Assembly (NCBI RefSeq): GCF_003443735.1
Contig: NZ_CP031969.1
Location: 4,836,001-4,900,000 of the forward strand
Direction of reading: 5' to 3'
Source of the DNA: Streptomyces sp. CC0208
GTDB lineage: Bacteria; Actinomycetota; Actinomycetes; Streptomycetales; Streptomycetaceae
DNA length: 64,000 nt
The position numbers and the translations under genes are program-made. How positions within the stretch are numbered: position 1 is the stretch's first letter; each line of letters opens with the position of its first letter. This document shows, piece after piece, positions 1-8,355 of this stretch. Under the pieces are notes generated by a model. The model was given only the letters and a program-made list of their open reading frames with translations, was not told the DNA's origin and made no database searches.

Positions 1-134
1 CGTCGGGTGACGTGGAGGTGGGGCTGGGCTCGGTGCCGCCGGAGGTGCCGGCGTCCGAGGAACCGCCTCCGGGCACCCCCACGCTGCCGCCCGAACCCTC
101 CTCCGGCGGGACGGAGCTCGACACAGACGTCTGA
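1..134 (+). CDS. C-terminal fragment of an unidentified Pro/Glu-rich protein
   Basis: An open frame enters from the left edge and stops at TGA 132-134, giving about 43 residues. The tail is rich in Pro, Glu, Ser and Gly and ends GGTELDTDV, with no recognisable domain; such tails are common on Streptomyces membrane or secreted proteins. It converges with the AraC-type gene on the other strand, whose stop lies about 20 bases away. Function cannot be assigned from this fragment. Confidence 0.55.
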   Translation, partial: SGDVEVGLGSVPPEVPASEEPPPGTPTLPPEPSSGGTELDTDV

Positions 135-154
135 ACGGTAGGGAGTTCTGTCGG

Positions 155-1021
155 TCATCCATGCCGGCGACGCTGACTCGCGCCGATCACCGGACGGACG
201 CCTTCCGTGGATCTCCTGACGCCGGTGCGATAACGCCCCGGCGTCACCCCCACCAGCCGCTTGAAGTGCCGGGTGAGATGCGCCTGGTCGTGGAAACCGG
301 TGAGCGCGGCGACCTCGGCGGGCCCCTGCCCCGCGAGCAGCAGCCGCCGGGCCCGGTCGACTCGGCGGGAGGTGAGGTACTGGTGCGGAGCGATGCCGTA
401 GGCGGCACTGAACGCCCGTACGAGATGCGCCGGATGGGCCTGTACGACCCCTGCCGCCTCCTCCAGCGACAGCCCCTCCACAACTCGCTCGTCGAGGAGT
501 TCGCGCAGTCGGCGGGCGAGGGCGGGGTCGCGGCGCACGGGCCCGTCGTACAGCGACGGCCGTAGAAGAGCCCTGAGCCGGTCGCCGATGAGCGTCAGCC
601 TGCTCTCCGCCTCGAACTCCTCACCGGGCCTGGCCAGCGCCGTGTGCAACTGCCCCACCCGCTGCCGCAGTACGGGGTCCCGCAGGTCGGGGCCGTCGAC
701 GGCGGGCCCGATGAGCTCGTCGCCGAGGTGGGTGTGGTCGAGGTAGAGAACCCGCTTGCGGAAGCCGTCGGGAGTGGCCGGGGAGCCGTTGTGCGGGACG
801 TGCGGCGGCAGCAGCGACACGGTGTCGTCCGGCGTGCCGTGCTCGTGCCGGTCGAGGTCGTACCGTACGGCCCCGTCGTCCACGATGAGCAGCGTCCACG
901 CCTCGTGCACGTGCATCGGATACGCGTACTCGGTGAAGTGGGCGTGGAAGACCTCGGTGACGCCCGGGACGGCCGGGCGCCACGCGGTGACGTCCTGCGT
1001 GGGCAGAGTGGTGGCCGCCAT
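155..1021 (-). CDS. AraC-family transcriptional regulator with N-terminal cupin domain
   Basis: 288 residues from the ATG at 1021. The N-terminal third is a cupin-type sensor domain (YPMHVHEAW followed by beta-strand-like sequence). The C-terminal ~100 residues carry the two helix-turn-helix units of the AraC/XylS family, including LSLEEAAGVVQAHPAHLVRAF and the second-helix signature GFHDQAHLTRHFKRLVGVTPGRYR. It is divergent from a DUF2000 gene starting 50 bp away at 1071, so it probably controls that neighbour and itself. A longer frame continues upstream to 1156, but that stretch overlaps the divergent gene and lacks conserved sequence. Ligand unknown. Confidence 0.85.
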   Translation of the reverse strand: MAATTLPTQDVTAWRPAVPGVTEVFHAHFTEYAYPMHVHEAWTLLIVDDGAVRYDLDRHEHGTPDDTVSLLPPHVPHNGSPATPDGFRKRVLYLDHTHLGDELIGPAVDGPDLRDPVLRQRVGQLHTALARPGEEFEAESRLTLIGDRLRALLRPSLYDGPVRRDPALARRLRELLDERVVEGLSLEEAAGVVQAHPAHLVRAFSAAYGIAPHQYLTSRRVDRARRLLLAGQGPAEVAALTGFHDQAHLTRHFKRLVGVTPGRYRTGVRRSTEGVRPVIGASQRRRHG

Positions 1022-1070
1022 GCAAAGAACGTACAAGACGAGGTCGTACGACGCCCGCCAGTCTCGTCCC

Positions 1071-1496
1071 ATGAGTACTGAACCCATCCGCTTCGACACC
1101 AAGATCGCCGTCCTGCTGCGCGAGGACCTGGAGACCTGGCAGCGCCTGAACGTCACCGCGTTCCTCGTCAGCGGCCTGGGCAGCCAGGCCCCCGAGGTGG
1201 TCGGCGAACCGTACGAGGACGCCGACGGTGTGCCCTATCTGCCGATGTTCCGGCAGCCCGTGCTGGTCTTCGAGGGCACGAAGGAGACGCTGACGGCGGC
1301 CCACGCGCGCGTGCTGTCCCGCTCGCTCCCGCGCGCGCTCTTCACGAGCGACCTGTTCTCGACGGGCAACGACCGGGACAACCGCGCGGCGGTACGGGCG
1401 GTGGCGACGGGCGAGCTGGACCTGGTGGGGCTCGCGGTGTACGGGCCGCGCAACGCCGTGGACAAGGTGCTCAAGGGCGCGCGGATGCATCCGTGA
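1071..1496 (+). CDS. DUF2000 family protein
   Basis: 141 residues starting MSTEPIRFDTKIAVLLREDL. The pattern (KIAVLLREDLETWQRLNV near the N-terminus, LGLAVYGPRNAVDKVLKG near the end) fits the DUF2000 family, small proteins related in fold to peptidyl-tRNA hydrolase 2 whose reaction is not established. It is transcribed away from the AraC-type regulator, a common Streptomyces pairing, and is followed by a convergent MFS exporter. A possible role as the regulator's target is inference from position. Confidence 0.75.
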   Translation: MSTEPIRFDTKIAVLLREDLETWQRLNVTAFLVSGLGSQAPEVVGEPYEDADGVPYLPMFRQPVLVFEGTKETLTAAHARVLSRSLPRALFTSDLFSTGNDRDNRAAVRAVATGELDLVGLAVYGPRNAVDKVLKGARMHP

Positions 1497-1498
1497 CG

Positions 1499-1552
1499 GA
1501 TCAGGCCGTACTGGCGGATCAGGTCGTACTGGCCGATCAGGCCGCACTGGCC
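1499..1552. repeat. Three tandem 18-bp repeats at the convergent end of two genes
   Basis: Units of 18 bp (consensus GATCAGGCCGTACTGGCC) start at 1499, 1517 and 1535 with one or two differences between copies. They begin just after the DUF2000 stop codon, and the last copy overlaps the final codons and stop of the MFS gene, so the repeat has probably reshaped that C-terminus. Confidence 0.7.
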
Positions 1553-2796
1553 TCGGTGGCGACGGACTGCGCGGGTACGGCGACCTCGGCGGCCGTCTCC
1601 CCGGACAGGCGCCGCATCAGTGCCGCGTACCCCACCGCCGCCACCGTCCCGACGACCGCGCACAGTCCCCACAGCCACGGCGCCCCGAACCGATCGATGA
1701 CGAATCCGGACATCAGGGGTGCCACGAGGGCGGCGACGGACCAGGACAGGGTGTACATGCCCTGGTAGCGGCCGCGGCCGTGGGCGGGGGAGAGGCGGAC
1801 GACGAGCCCGGTCTGGGTGGGCGCGTTGATCATCTCGCCCAGGGTCCACACGCACACGGTGAGGGCGAACAGGCCCACCGACCCGGCGAAGGCGGTGAGC
1901 CCGAAGCCGTAGCCGGCGAGCAGCGACGACACGACGAGCAGCCGCTGCGGATCCCGGTCCTGGATGAACCGGGTCACCGGGATCTGGAGCGCGACGATCA
2001 GGACGCCGTTGAGGGCGATGGCCAGGCCGTAGTCGGCGGGCGTGAACCCGGCCTCCCCCATCGCGACGGGCAGCCCGATCGAACCCTGCTGGAAGATCAC
2101 GGCGACGAGGAAGGACAGTCCGACGACACTCATGAACCGCCCGTCGCGCAGGACCGTGCCGAGGCGGACGTCGTCGGTCGTGGCCGTGGCCTTCTCCGCC
2201 TCGGGCCGGGACTCGGGCAGCTTGAGGAAGACGACGACCGCGCAGACGGCGGTCATCCCGGCCTCGATCAGGAAGCCCGTGAGATAGCTGTACTCGGCGA
2301 CGAACCCGGCACCCATGGAGGAGACCGCGAAACCGAGGTTGATGGCCCAGTAGTTGAGCGAGAAGGCCCGGACCCGGTCCTCGGGCCGCACGATGTCGGC
2401 CATCATCGCCTGCACGGCCGGCCGGGAGGCGTTGGAGGCCATGCCGACCAGGAACGCTACGGCGGCGATGGCGACGGGGTGGTGCATGAAGCCGAGCAGC
2501 GCGACGGAGGCGGCGGTGGCGGACTGCGCGACGAGGAGGGTGGGCCGCCGCCCGAGCCGGTCGGTCATCACCCCGGCCCCGATCGACGAGACGACCCCGC
2601 CCAGCCCGTGCAGCGAGGCGACGAGACCGGCGTAGGAGGCGGAGTAACCGCGGTCGAGGGTGAGATAGAGGGCCATGAAGGTGGCGACGAAGGCACCCAG
2701 GCGGTTGACGAGGGTGCTGACCCACAGCCACCAGAACGCGCGGGGGAGCCCGGAGACGGTCTCACGGGTGGCGCGTCTCAGGGTGGCGAGTGGCAT
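1537..2796 (-). CDS. Major facilitator superfamily transporter
   Basis: 419 residues, the usual size of a 12-helix MFS protein. Alternating hydrophobic segments are evident, and the cytoplasmic loop-2 motif between helices 2 and 3 is present as GAGVMTDRLGRRPTLL (GxxxDRxGRR). A central charged loop (LPESRPEAEKATATTDD) separates the two six-helix halves. The start at 2796 (MPLATLRRATRE) gives a typical short amphipathic N-terminus. It is divergent from gpmA. Drug or metabolite export by proton antiport is the family expectation; the substrate cannot be read from the sequence. Confidence 0.88.
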   Translation of the reverse strand: MPLATLRRATRETVSGLPRAFWWLWVSTLVNRLGAFVATFMALYLTLDRGYSASYAGLVASLHGLGGVVSSIGAGVMTDRLGRRPTLLVAQSATAASVALLGFMHHPVAIAAVAFLVGMASNASRPAVQAMMADIVRPEDRVRAFSLNYWAINLGFAVSSMGAGFVAEYSYLTGFLIEAGMTAVCAVVVFLKLPESRPEAEKATATTDDVRLGTVLRDGRFMSVVGLSFLVAVIFQQGSIGLPVAMGEAGFTPADYGLAIALNGVLIVALQIPVTRFIQDRDPQRLLVVSSLLAGYGFGLTAFAGSVGLFALTVCVWTLGEMINAPTQTGLVVRLSPAHGRGRYQGMYTLSWSVAALVAPLMSGFVIDRFGAPWLWGLCAVVGTVAAVGYAALMRRLSGETAAEVAVPAQSVATEASAA

Positions 2797-2948
2797 GGAC
2801 GGACCCCCGTGTGTGTAAGTGGCTCAGCTGCTGATCACAACTTACGAAGGTGAGGTGACGGCGGGCCACTCAATTAACAGATCCCGTCAACCGTCCGTCT
2901 GTCGAGCGGGCACCACCCCGACCGAAGGTGTGGATTACGCTCATACGC

Positions 2949-3710
2949 ATGGCCGACGCACCGTACAAGCTGATCCTCCTCCGCCACGGCGAGAGCGAAT
3001 GGAACGCGAAGAACCTGTTCACCGGCTGGGTGGACGTCAACCTCAACGAGAAGGGCGAGAAGGAGGCAGTCCGCGGCGGCGAACTCCTGAAGGACGCCGA
3101 CCTCCTGCCCGACGTGGTCCACACGTCCCTCCAGAAGCGCGCGATCCGCACCGCCCAGCTGGCGCTGGAGTCCGCGGACCGCCACTGGATCCCGGTCCAC
3201 CGCTCGTGGCGCCTGAACGAACGCCACTACGGCGCCCTCCAGGGCAAGGACAAGGCCCAGACCCTCGCGGAGTTCGGCGAGGAGCAGTTCATGCTGTGGC
3301 GCCGCTCCTACGACACCCCGCCCCCGCCCCTCGAGGACGGCACGGAGTTCTCCCAGTCGGACGACGCCCGCTACGCCACGATCCCCCCGGAGCTCCGCCC
3401 CCGCACGGAGTGCCTGAAGGACGTGGTCGTCCGCATGCTTCCGTACTGGTACGACGGCATCGTCCCGGACCTCCTGGCCGGTCGCACGGTCCTGGTCGCG
3501 GCCCACGGCAACAGCCTCCGCGCCCTGGTCAAGCACCTGGACGGCATCTCCGACGCCGACATCGCGGGCCTGAACATCCCGACGGGCATCCCGCTCTACT
3601 ACGAACTCGACGCGTCCTTCAAGCCGGTGACACCGGGCGGCAAGTACCTGGACCCGGAGGCGGCTGCGGCGGCCATCGAGGCGGTCAAGAATCAGGGCAA
3701 GAAGAAGTAA
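2949..3710 (+). CDS. gpmA: 2,3-bisphosphoglycerate-dependent phosphoglycerate mutase
   Basis: 253 residues, the normal length for dPGM. It interconverts 3- and 2-phosphoglycerate in cytoplasmic glycolysis/gluconeogenesis. The phosphohistidine motif LLRHGESEWN is at about residues 9-18, the ERHYGALQGKDK substrate-binding segment at about 89-100, and the second catalytic histidine lies in AAHGNSLRAL. The start at 2949 (MADAPYKL) places the RHG motif where the family has it; an in-frame codon at 2928 would only add seven unconserved residues. The Lys-rich C-terminus (NQGKKK) is followed by a strong terminator. Confidence 0.96.
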   Translation: MADAPYKLILLRHGESEWNAKNLFTGWVDVNLNEKGEKEAVRGGELLKDADLLPDVVHTSLQKRAIRTAQLALESADRHWIPVHRSWRLNERHYGALQGKDKAQTLAEFGEEQFMLWRRSYDTPPPPLEDGTEFSQSDDARYATIPPELRPRTECLKDVVVRMLPYWYDGIVPDLLAGRTVLVAAHGNSLRALVKHLDGISDADIAGLNIPTGIPLYYELDASFKPVTPGGKYLDPEAAAAAIEAVKNQGKKK

Positions 3711-3721
3711 CCCCTGCGACC

Positions 3722-3763
3722 ATGCCTCCCACCCGCGCATACCGCGTGAGTGGGAGGCATTTT
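3722..3763 (+). terminator. Rho-independent terminator after gpmA
   Basis: An 11-bp perfect stem (3722-3732 with 3750-3760, core ATGCCTCCCAC/GTGGGAGGCAT) is followed by TTTT, 11 bases after the gpmA stop. It also sits in the gap before the convergent MBL-fold gene. Confidence 0.85.
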
Positions 3764-3800
3764 CGCCCCAGCTGTCCGTGTCGCCCAGCGGCGGCCGCAG

Positions 3801-4652
3801 TCACGTCCCCGACGGCCGTGGTTGTTCCGGCGGTACCGAGCTCTCGGCAACCGCCATCCACTCGTCCAGGTCGGCCTGGGTGAACTCTGCCCACGGGGGG
3901 ACTCCGGGGAGCTGGCGGAGCAGGTCGTAGGCCTCGGAGATCTGGGCTCCGCGGAGGACCGGGCAGTGGCAGCCGGCGATGACCTCGGCGTTCAGGTGTT
4001 GGAAGTCGTCGACGACCGCCCCGAACTTCTGGGCGTCCAGCAGGGCGACCCAGGGGGAGACCAGCCGCCCGCCGAAGAACTGGCCGTCGCGGAATTCGTC
4101 CGGCGACAGCGCCGCCGTTTCGGGCACAGGGGTCGGCACGTTCGTGGCGAAAGTGTCAACGGCCCACAGGACGTTGGCCTTCGGGTCGAAAAGGGCGCGG
4201 GTTGTGGGGTTGTCGTACAGGGGTGGTCGTTTGGCGACCAGGGTGCGATCGCCCGCGTCGATCGTGTCGCCGTCGGTCATGAAGCGGCACCGGTTGACGG
4301 GGGTCTCCCACTCCTCGGCCATGCGGCCGATGGAGAACCATGTCGTCAGCAGGGTCGCGTTCGGGCATGCCGCGAGGACCGCCAGGAGGTTGCCGGCGTG
4401 GTCGCGGTCGTCGTGGGTGAGGAAGATCCACCGTACGTCCAGGGGATCCACGACGGACCAGGCTGCCTCCAGCCACTGGGAGCGCACTGCGGGCGCCCCG
4501 GTGTCCACGAGGACCGGTTCGGCTCCCCGGATCACCATCGAGTTCATCGGGAAGTGACCGACCGGCGGGGCCTCGAGGGCCCACGGGATGACGAACGTCT
4601 CCTCAGCGATCTTGTACGGCTGCAGAAGGTCGAAGCTCTCCATGGTGGTCAT
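3801..4652 (-). CDS. MBL-fold metallo-hydrolase
   Basis: 283 residues of the metallo-beta-lactamase superfamily. The opening strands (NSMVIRGAEPVLVDTGAP) and the metal motif THDDRDHAGN at about residues 78-87 are clear. The motif has HxDxDH where most members have HxHxDH, so the second histidine is replaced by aspartate, reminiscent of the carboxylate-substituted di-iron ODP/flavodiiron branch. Later ligand candidates are WAVDTF (Asp) and AGCHCPV (His). Hydrolytic or oxygen-related chemistry is possible; the substrate is unknown. Confidence 0.82.
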   Translation of the reverse strand: MTTMESFDLLQPYKIAEETFVIPWALEAPPVGHFPMNSMVIRGAEPVLVDTGAPAVRSQWLEAAWSVVDPLDVRWIFLTHDDRDHAGNLLAVLAACPNATLLTTWFSIGRMAEEWETPVNRCRFMTDGDTIDAGDRTLVAKRPPLYDNPTTRALFDPKANVLWAVDTFATNVPTPVPETAALSPDEFRDGQFFGGRLVSPWVALLDAQKFGAVVDDFQHLNAEVIAGCHCPVLRGAQISEAYDLLRQLPGVPPWAEFTQADLDEWMAVAESSVPPEQPRPSGT

Positions 4653-4784
4653 CGCTGCTCTCCTGGAACGGAGTAGTCGCGTGGGGTCATCGTCGAACGC
4701 CGTTCACGAGTCCTCGTCGGTGTGCTGACGGGGACTCTGCGTGTTGAGCCGGTCGACTGCCCGGGTGATCTCGTCGGTCCAGGG

Positions 4785-5033
4785 TCAGACCGACAGCGGC
4801 ATCGGGTGGATCTCGTCCGCCTTGTGGCCCGTCCGTTCGTGGACGCGCTGGACCGCCTCCGGTGACGGCGCCTCCGAGAGGCAGTAGACGAGACCGGACT
4901 CCGGGTCCGCCCAGGCGTGTTCGAAGTGCACGCCCTCTTCCTTCTCTATCGCCAGGTCTGCCTGGTGGGCCTCCATCAACTGGTCGGCCGTGATGCCCTG
5001 CATCCCATGGTGTACGTCCATGAACCGTGTCAT
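4785..5033 (-). CDS. DUF4242 nickel-binding-type small protein (SCO4226-like)
   Basis: 82 residues starting MTRFMDVHHGMQGI; upstream in-frame codons only add Gly/Arg-rich non-conserved sequence. The N-terminal MDVHHGM, the HFEHAWADPESGLVYCLSEAPS segment and the final HERTGHKADEIHPMP are His-rich and match the DUF4242 ferredoxin-like fold. I recall that the S. coelicolor protein of this length from the same position (SCO4226) was shown structurally to bind nickel as a dimer; the match here is from memory of that sequence. A role in metal homeostasis is inference. Confidence 0.8.
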   Translation of the reverse strand: MTRFMDVHHGMQGITADQLMEAHQADLAIEKEEGVHFEHAWADPESGLVYCLSEAPSPEAVQRVHERTGHKADEIHPMPLSV

Positions 5034-5146
5034 GGCCTGCACCTTCCTGCCGTCCCCGAGCCGATCGGTCACCCCTGCGTCCCCGTCCCGTCCCGCCTTC
5101 CCTCCCATGCTCCCCCTCCCCACCCGTCCGGTCGACTCGAAACGAC

Positions 5147-5183
5147 GAGGGGCCCCGGGATCACCCGGGGCCCCTCACCGTCG
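5147..5183 (-). terminator. Long GC hairpin downstream of the Cys-rich peptide gene
   Basis: A 13-bp perfect stem (GAGGGGCCCCGGG at 5147-5159 pairing with 5164-5176) has a 4-base ATCA loop. A further CGAC/GTCG pairing lies outside a small bulge. There is no clear U-tract, as is frequent for Streptomyces terminators. It lies 15 bp past the stop of the small minus-strand gene. Confidence 0.7.
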
Positions 5184-5190
5184 TACGAGA

Positions 5191-5349
5191 TCAGCCGCAC
5201 TGGCACGGACTGCCCGACTGGCACCCGCACCCGCACCCCGAGCCGCAGCCGCACGCGCCGATGACCGTCAGGGTCCTGATCGCGGCGGGCTGCTCGGTCG
5301 GGCGTTCCTGCGTGGGGTCGGGCTGGGGAGTGCTGGGGGATTCGGCCAT
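5191..5349 (-). CDS. 52-residue cysteine-rich peptide, possible metal-binding protein
   Basis: Small gene from ATG 5349, preceded by an excellent ribosome site (AGGAGG about 6 bases upstream). The N-terminal half is Pro/Glu/Thr-rich (MAESPSTPQPDPTQERPTEQ). The last 21 residues hold seven cysteines in CxC and GC repeats (ACGCGSGCGCGC, then CQCG). There is no signal peptide. It lies 150 bp downstream of phoU on the same strand and next to the nickel-binding-type gene. The Cys pattern suggests metal chelation, but it might also be a leader or modified peptide precursor; no family was recognised. Confidence 0.65.
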   Translation of the reverse strand: MAESPSTPQPDPTQERPTEQPAAIRTLTVIGACGCGSGCGCGCQSGSPCQCG

Positions 5350-5499
5350 GGGTCCCTCCTCGAGGCGAGAGCCAGAACGTGCCGACTGCCGGACCGACTG
5401 TCGGATCAGGCCCTGTGCCCATTGCATGCCCACCCCGCTGGGCGCATCAACGGCGCACAGAGGCTCGCGCACGCCCCGAACACCCCGAGGGCGCCCGGT

Positions 5500-6189
5500 T
5501 CAGGCGCCCTCCACCCCCGTCACCGGCTGGATCTCCTGCTGGAACTCGTCCGCGTGCTCACCCGTCACCAGGTACACCACCCGCTTGGCCACCGACACCG
5601 CGTGGTCGGCGAACCGCTCGTAGTAGCGGCCGAGCAGCGTCACGTCGACCGCCGTCTCGATGCCGTGCTTCCACTTGTCGTCCAGCAGGTGCTGGAACAG
5701 CGTGCGGTGCAGCAGGTCCATCTCGTCGTCGTCCTGCTCCAGCTGGAGCGCCAGGTCGACGTCCTTGGTGATGATGACCTCCGCCGCCTTGGCCATCAGA
5801 CGCTGGGCGAGCTGGCCCATCTCCAGGATCGTCGCGTGCAGGTCGTGCGGGATGGCCTTCTCGGGGAAGCGCAGCCGGGCCAGCTTCGCCACGTGCTGGG
5901 CCAGGTCGCCGGAGCGCTCCAGGTCGGCCGACATGCGCAGCGAGGTGACGACGATACGGAGATCCGTCGCCACCGGCTGCTGGCGGGCGAGCAGTGCTAT
6001 CGCCCTGGCCTCCAGGTCGTGCTGGAGGTCGTCCACCTTCTGGTCGGCCTCGATCACGCTCTCGGCCAGCTTCAGGTCGGAGTCGAGGATGGCCGTCGTG
6101 GCGCGTCCGATCGCCGAGCCGACCAGCCGGGCCATCTCCACCAGACCGTCGCCGATCGAATCAAGTTCCTCGTGGTACGCGTCCCGCAT
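5500..6189 (-). CDS. phoU: PhoU phosphate-signalling regulator
   Basis: 229 residues starting MRDAYHEELDSIGDGL. It has the two tandem three-helix PhoU repeats, each with the metal-binding E/DxxxD-type helix (EADQKVDDLQHDLEARAI in the first, LEQDDDEMDLLHRTLF in the second). PhoU connects the Pst phosphate transporter to the sensor kinase PhoR and dampens its activity. The gene is divergent from phoR-phoP across a PHO box, so the system is very likely autoregulated. Longer in-frame starts upstream would run into the PHO box and are rejected. Confidence 0.95.
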   Translation of the reverse strand: MRDAYHEELDSIGDGLVEMARLVGSAIGRATTAILDSDLKLAESVIEADQKVDDLQHDLEARAIALLARQQPVATDLRIVVTSLRMSADLERSGDLAQHVAKLARLRFPEKAIPHDLHATILEMGQLAQRLMAKAAEVIITKDVDLALQLEQDDDEMDLLHRTLFQHLLDDKWKHGIETAVDVTLLGRYYERFADHAVSVAKRVVYLVTGEHADEFQQEIQPVTGVEGA

Positions 6190-6307
6190 TGTCGGTTCCC
6201 TCTCGTACGTCATTCCTGTGGGTTCCAGGGGCCAAAACCGGCCGCGAAACCGGTGCTGCGTACCCCACGCTCCCACGTTCGGCCCTCTACGCGTCCGTTT
6301 CCGCCCT

Positions 6308-6340
6308 CCCAAATGAACCAGTACTGGCTCCAAGGTGAAC
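6308..6340 (-). promoter_or_regulatory. PHO box (PhoP-binding direct repeats) between phoU and phoRP
   Basis: Read on the minus strand there are three consecutive 11-base units: GTTCACCTTGG, AGCCAGTACTG and GTTCATTTGGG. The outer two match the Streptomyces PhoP direct-repeat unit, whose conserved first seven bases are GTTCACC, and the 11-base spacing is exact. It lies about 120 bp upstream of phoU and 75 bp upstream of phoR. Confidence 0.85.
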
Positions 6341-6413
6341 TCTGGGCGACGAGTGTTCGAGCTCGCACTCGGACGGCTGTGGCCAGGACCGATCCCATGC
6401 CTAACCTGGAGGC

Positions 6414-7667
6414 ATGGACGTGAACGCGGCGGTCGCCGCAGCGGCAGCGATCGCCGGTGTGCTCACCGGTGTCATCGCGATGCTGGCGTTCCGCTGGAGC
6501 GAGCGGGAGCAGAAACGCCCCACCCGCACCTCCCTGCACACCGACCCGGTGCTTCCGCCGGGCGTGGACACCGTCCTCTCCGTGCTCCGCTCCTCGGCCG
6601 TCGTCCTCGACGAGGCCGACGCCGTCGTCAAGGCCAGCTCCGCCGCGTACGCCCTCGGGCTGGTCCGCGGCGGCAAGCTCTCCGTGGAGCCCATGCTCCA
6701 GATGGCCCGGGACACCAGGAGGGACGGGGAGATACGCCAGGTCGAGCTGGACCTGCCCAGGCGGGGGACCGGACGGGGGGAGGCGCTCGCGGTCTCCGCG
6801 CGGGTCGCGCCCCTCGGGTCCCGGCTGGTGCTGCTGCTCGTGGAGGACCTCACCGAGGCCCGGCGGATCGAAGCGGTACGACGCGACTTCGTCGCGAACG
6901 TCAGCCATGAACTCAAAACCCCCGTCGGCGCGCTCTCCCTCCTGTCCGAGGCCGTCATGGACGCCTCGGAGGATCCGGAGGCCGTGGAGCGCTTCGCCGG
7001 CCGTATGCAGATCGAGGCCACCCGCCTGACCAGCCTGGTCCAGGAAATCATCGACCTCTCCCGGGTGCAGAACGACGACCCGCTGGAGGACGCCGAACCC
7101 GTCCGCATCGACGAACTCGTCGCCGAGGCCATCGACCGCTGCCGGCACCAGGCCGGCAGCAAGCAGATCACCATGGCCGCCGCCGGCGCGGCCGAGCTGA
7201 AGGTCTGGGGCAACCGCGGCCAGCTCGCCGCCGCCCTCGGCAACCTCGTCGAGAACGCCGTCAACTACTCGCCCGCCCGCACCCGCGTCGGCATATCCGC
7301 CCGCCGGGTGGCCCAGCCGAGCGGCGACCTCATCGAGGTCGCCGTCACCGACCAGGGCATCGGCATCTCCGACAAGGACAAGGAGCGCATCTTCGAGCGC
7401 TTCTACCGCGTCGACCCGGCCCGCTCCCGCCAGACCGGCGGTACGGGCCTCGGTCTCGCGATCGTCAAGCACGTGGCCGCCTCGCACGGCGGGGAGGTCA
7501 CGGTGTGGAGCTCGGAGGGACAGGGCTCCACGTTCACCCTCAGGCTGCCGGAGGCGGGCGCGGCCCGCGACCGCGCGCTCCAGCACCCCGACCTCGACGA
7601 CGAGGACGGGCCCACTCCCGAGTCGGCTTCTTACGACCCGCTTCCCGCCCCGGAGGTCCTTCCGTGA
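6414..7667 (+). CDS. phoR: PhoR phosphate sensor histidine kinase
   Basis: 417 residues. One N-terminal membrane segment (about residues 4-27) is followed by a PAS-like linker (to about 140). The H-box FVANVSHELKTP has its phospho-acceptor His at about 165; the N-box (LGNLVENAVNYSP), G1 (VTDQGIGISDKD) and G2 (GGTGLGLAIVKH) follow. It phosphorylates PhoP under phosphate limitation. Its stop overlaps the phoP GTG start by GTGA, so the two are translationally coupled. The short extracytoplasmic part suggests sensing through PhoU/Pst rather than direct ligand binding. Confidence 0.95.
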   Translation: MDVNAAVAAAAAIAGVLTGVIAMLAFRWSEREQKRPTRTSLHTDPVLPPGVDTVLSVLRSSAVVLDEADAVVKASSAAYALGLVRGGKLSVEPMLQMARDTRRDGEIRQVELDLPRRGTGRGEALAVSARVAPLGSRLVLLLVEDLTEARRIEAVRRDFVANVSHELKTPVGALSLLSEAVMDASEDPEAVERFAGRMQIEATRLTSLVQEIIDLSRVQNDDPLEDAEPVRIDELVAEAIDRCRHQAGSKQITMAAAGAAELKVWGNRGQLAAALGNLVENAVNYSPARTRVGISARRVAQPSGDLIEVAVTDQGIGISDKDKERIFERFYRVDPARSRQTGGTGLGLAIVKHVAASHGGEVTVWSSEGQGSTFTLRLPEAGAARDRALQHPDLDDEDGPTPESASYDPLPAPEVLP

Positions 7668-8344
7668 CCCGAGTGCTCGTCGTCGAGGACGAGGAGTCCT
7701 TCTCCGACGCCCTTTCGTACATGCTCCGCAAGGAGGGCTTCGAGGTCGCCATCGCGGCCACCGGCCCCGACGGACTCGACGAGTTCGAGCGCAACGGCGC
7801 CGATCTCGTCCTTCTCGACCTGATGCTGCCGGGCCTGCCCGGCACCGAGGTCTGCCGCCAGCTGCGCGGCCGCTCCAACGTCCCCGTCATCATGGTGACC
7901 GCCAAGGACAGCGAGATCGACAAGGTCGTCGGCCTGGAAATAGGAGCCGATGACTATGTCACCAAGCCGTTCTCCTCGCGCGAGCTGGTCGCCCGTATCC
8001 GAGCCGTCCTGCGCCGCCGCGGCGAGCCCGAGGAGGTCACCCCGGCAGCCCTGGAGGCCGGTCCGGTCCGCATGGACGTGGACCGTCACGTGGTCACGGT
8101 CTCCGGCTCCAAGGTCGACCTGCCCCTCAAGGAGTTCGACCTGCTGGAGATGCTGCTGCGCAACGCGGGCCGCGTCCTGACCCGCATGCAGCTCATCGAC
8201 CGCGTCTGGGGCGCCGACTACGTCGGCGACACCAAGACCCTCGACGTCCACGTCAAGCGCCTGCGCGCCAAGATCGAGCCCGACCCGGGCGCGCCGCGGT
8301 ACCTGGTGACGGTCCGCGGCCTCGGCTACAAGTTCGAGCCGTAA
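7664..8344 (+). CDS. phoP: PhoP response regulator (OmpR family)
   Basis: 226 residues from GTG 7664. The receiver domain has acidic pocket residues (VVEDEES), phospho-acceptor Asp at about residue 52 in LLDLMLPGLPG, and TAKD and KPFSSREL switch residues. The C-terminal winged helix (about 130-225) ends in the trans-activation signature TKTLDVHVKRLRAKIE and RGLGYKFEP. It activates phosphate-scavenging genes and represses or activates many others in Streptomyces. It is co-transcribed with phoR and ends at a large bidirectional hairpin. Confidence 0.96.
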   Translation: MTRVLVVEDEESFSDALSYMLRKEGFEVAIAATGPDGLDEFERNGADLVLLDLMLPGLPGTEVCRQLRGRSNVPVIMVTAKDSEIDKVVGLEIGADDYVTKPFSSRELVARIRAVLRRRGEPEEVTPAALEAGPVRMDVDRHVVTVSGSKVDLPLKEFDLLEMLLRNAGRVLTRMQLIDRVWGADYVGDTKTLDVHVKRLRAKIEPDPGAPRYLVTVRGLGYKFEP

Positions 8345-8355
8345 AGACAGACAGT

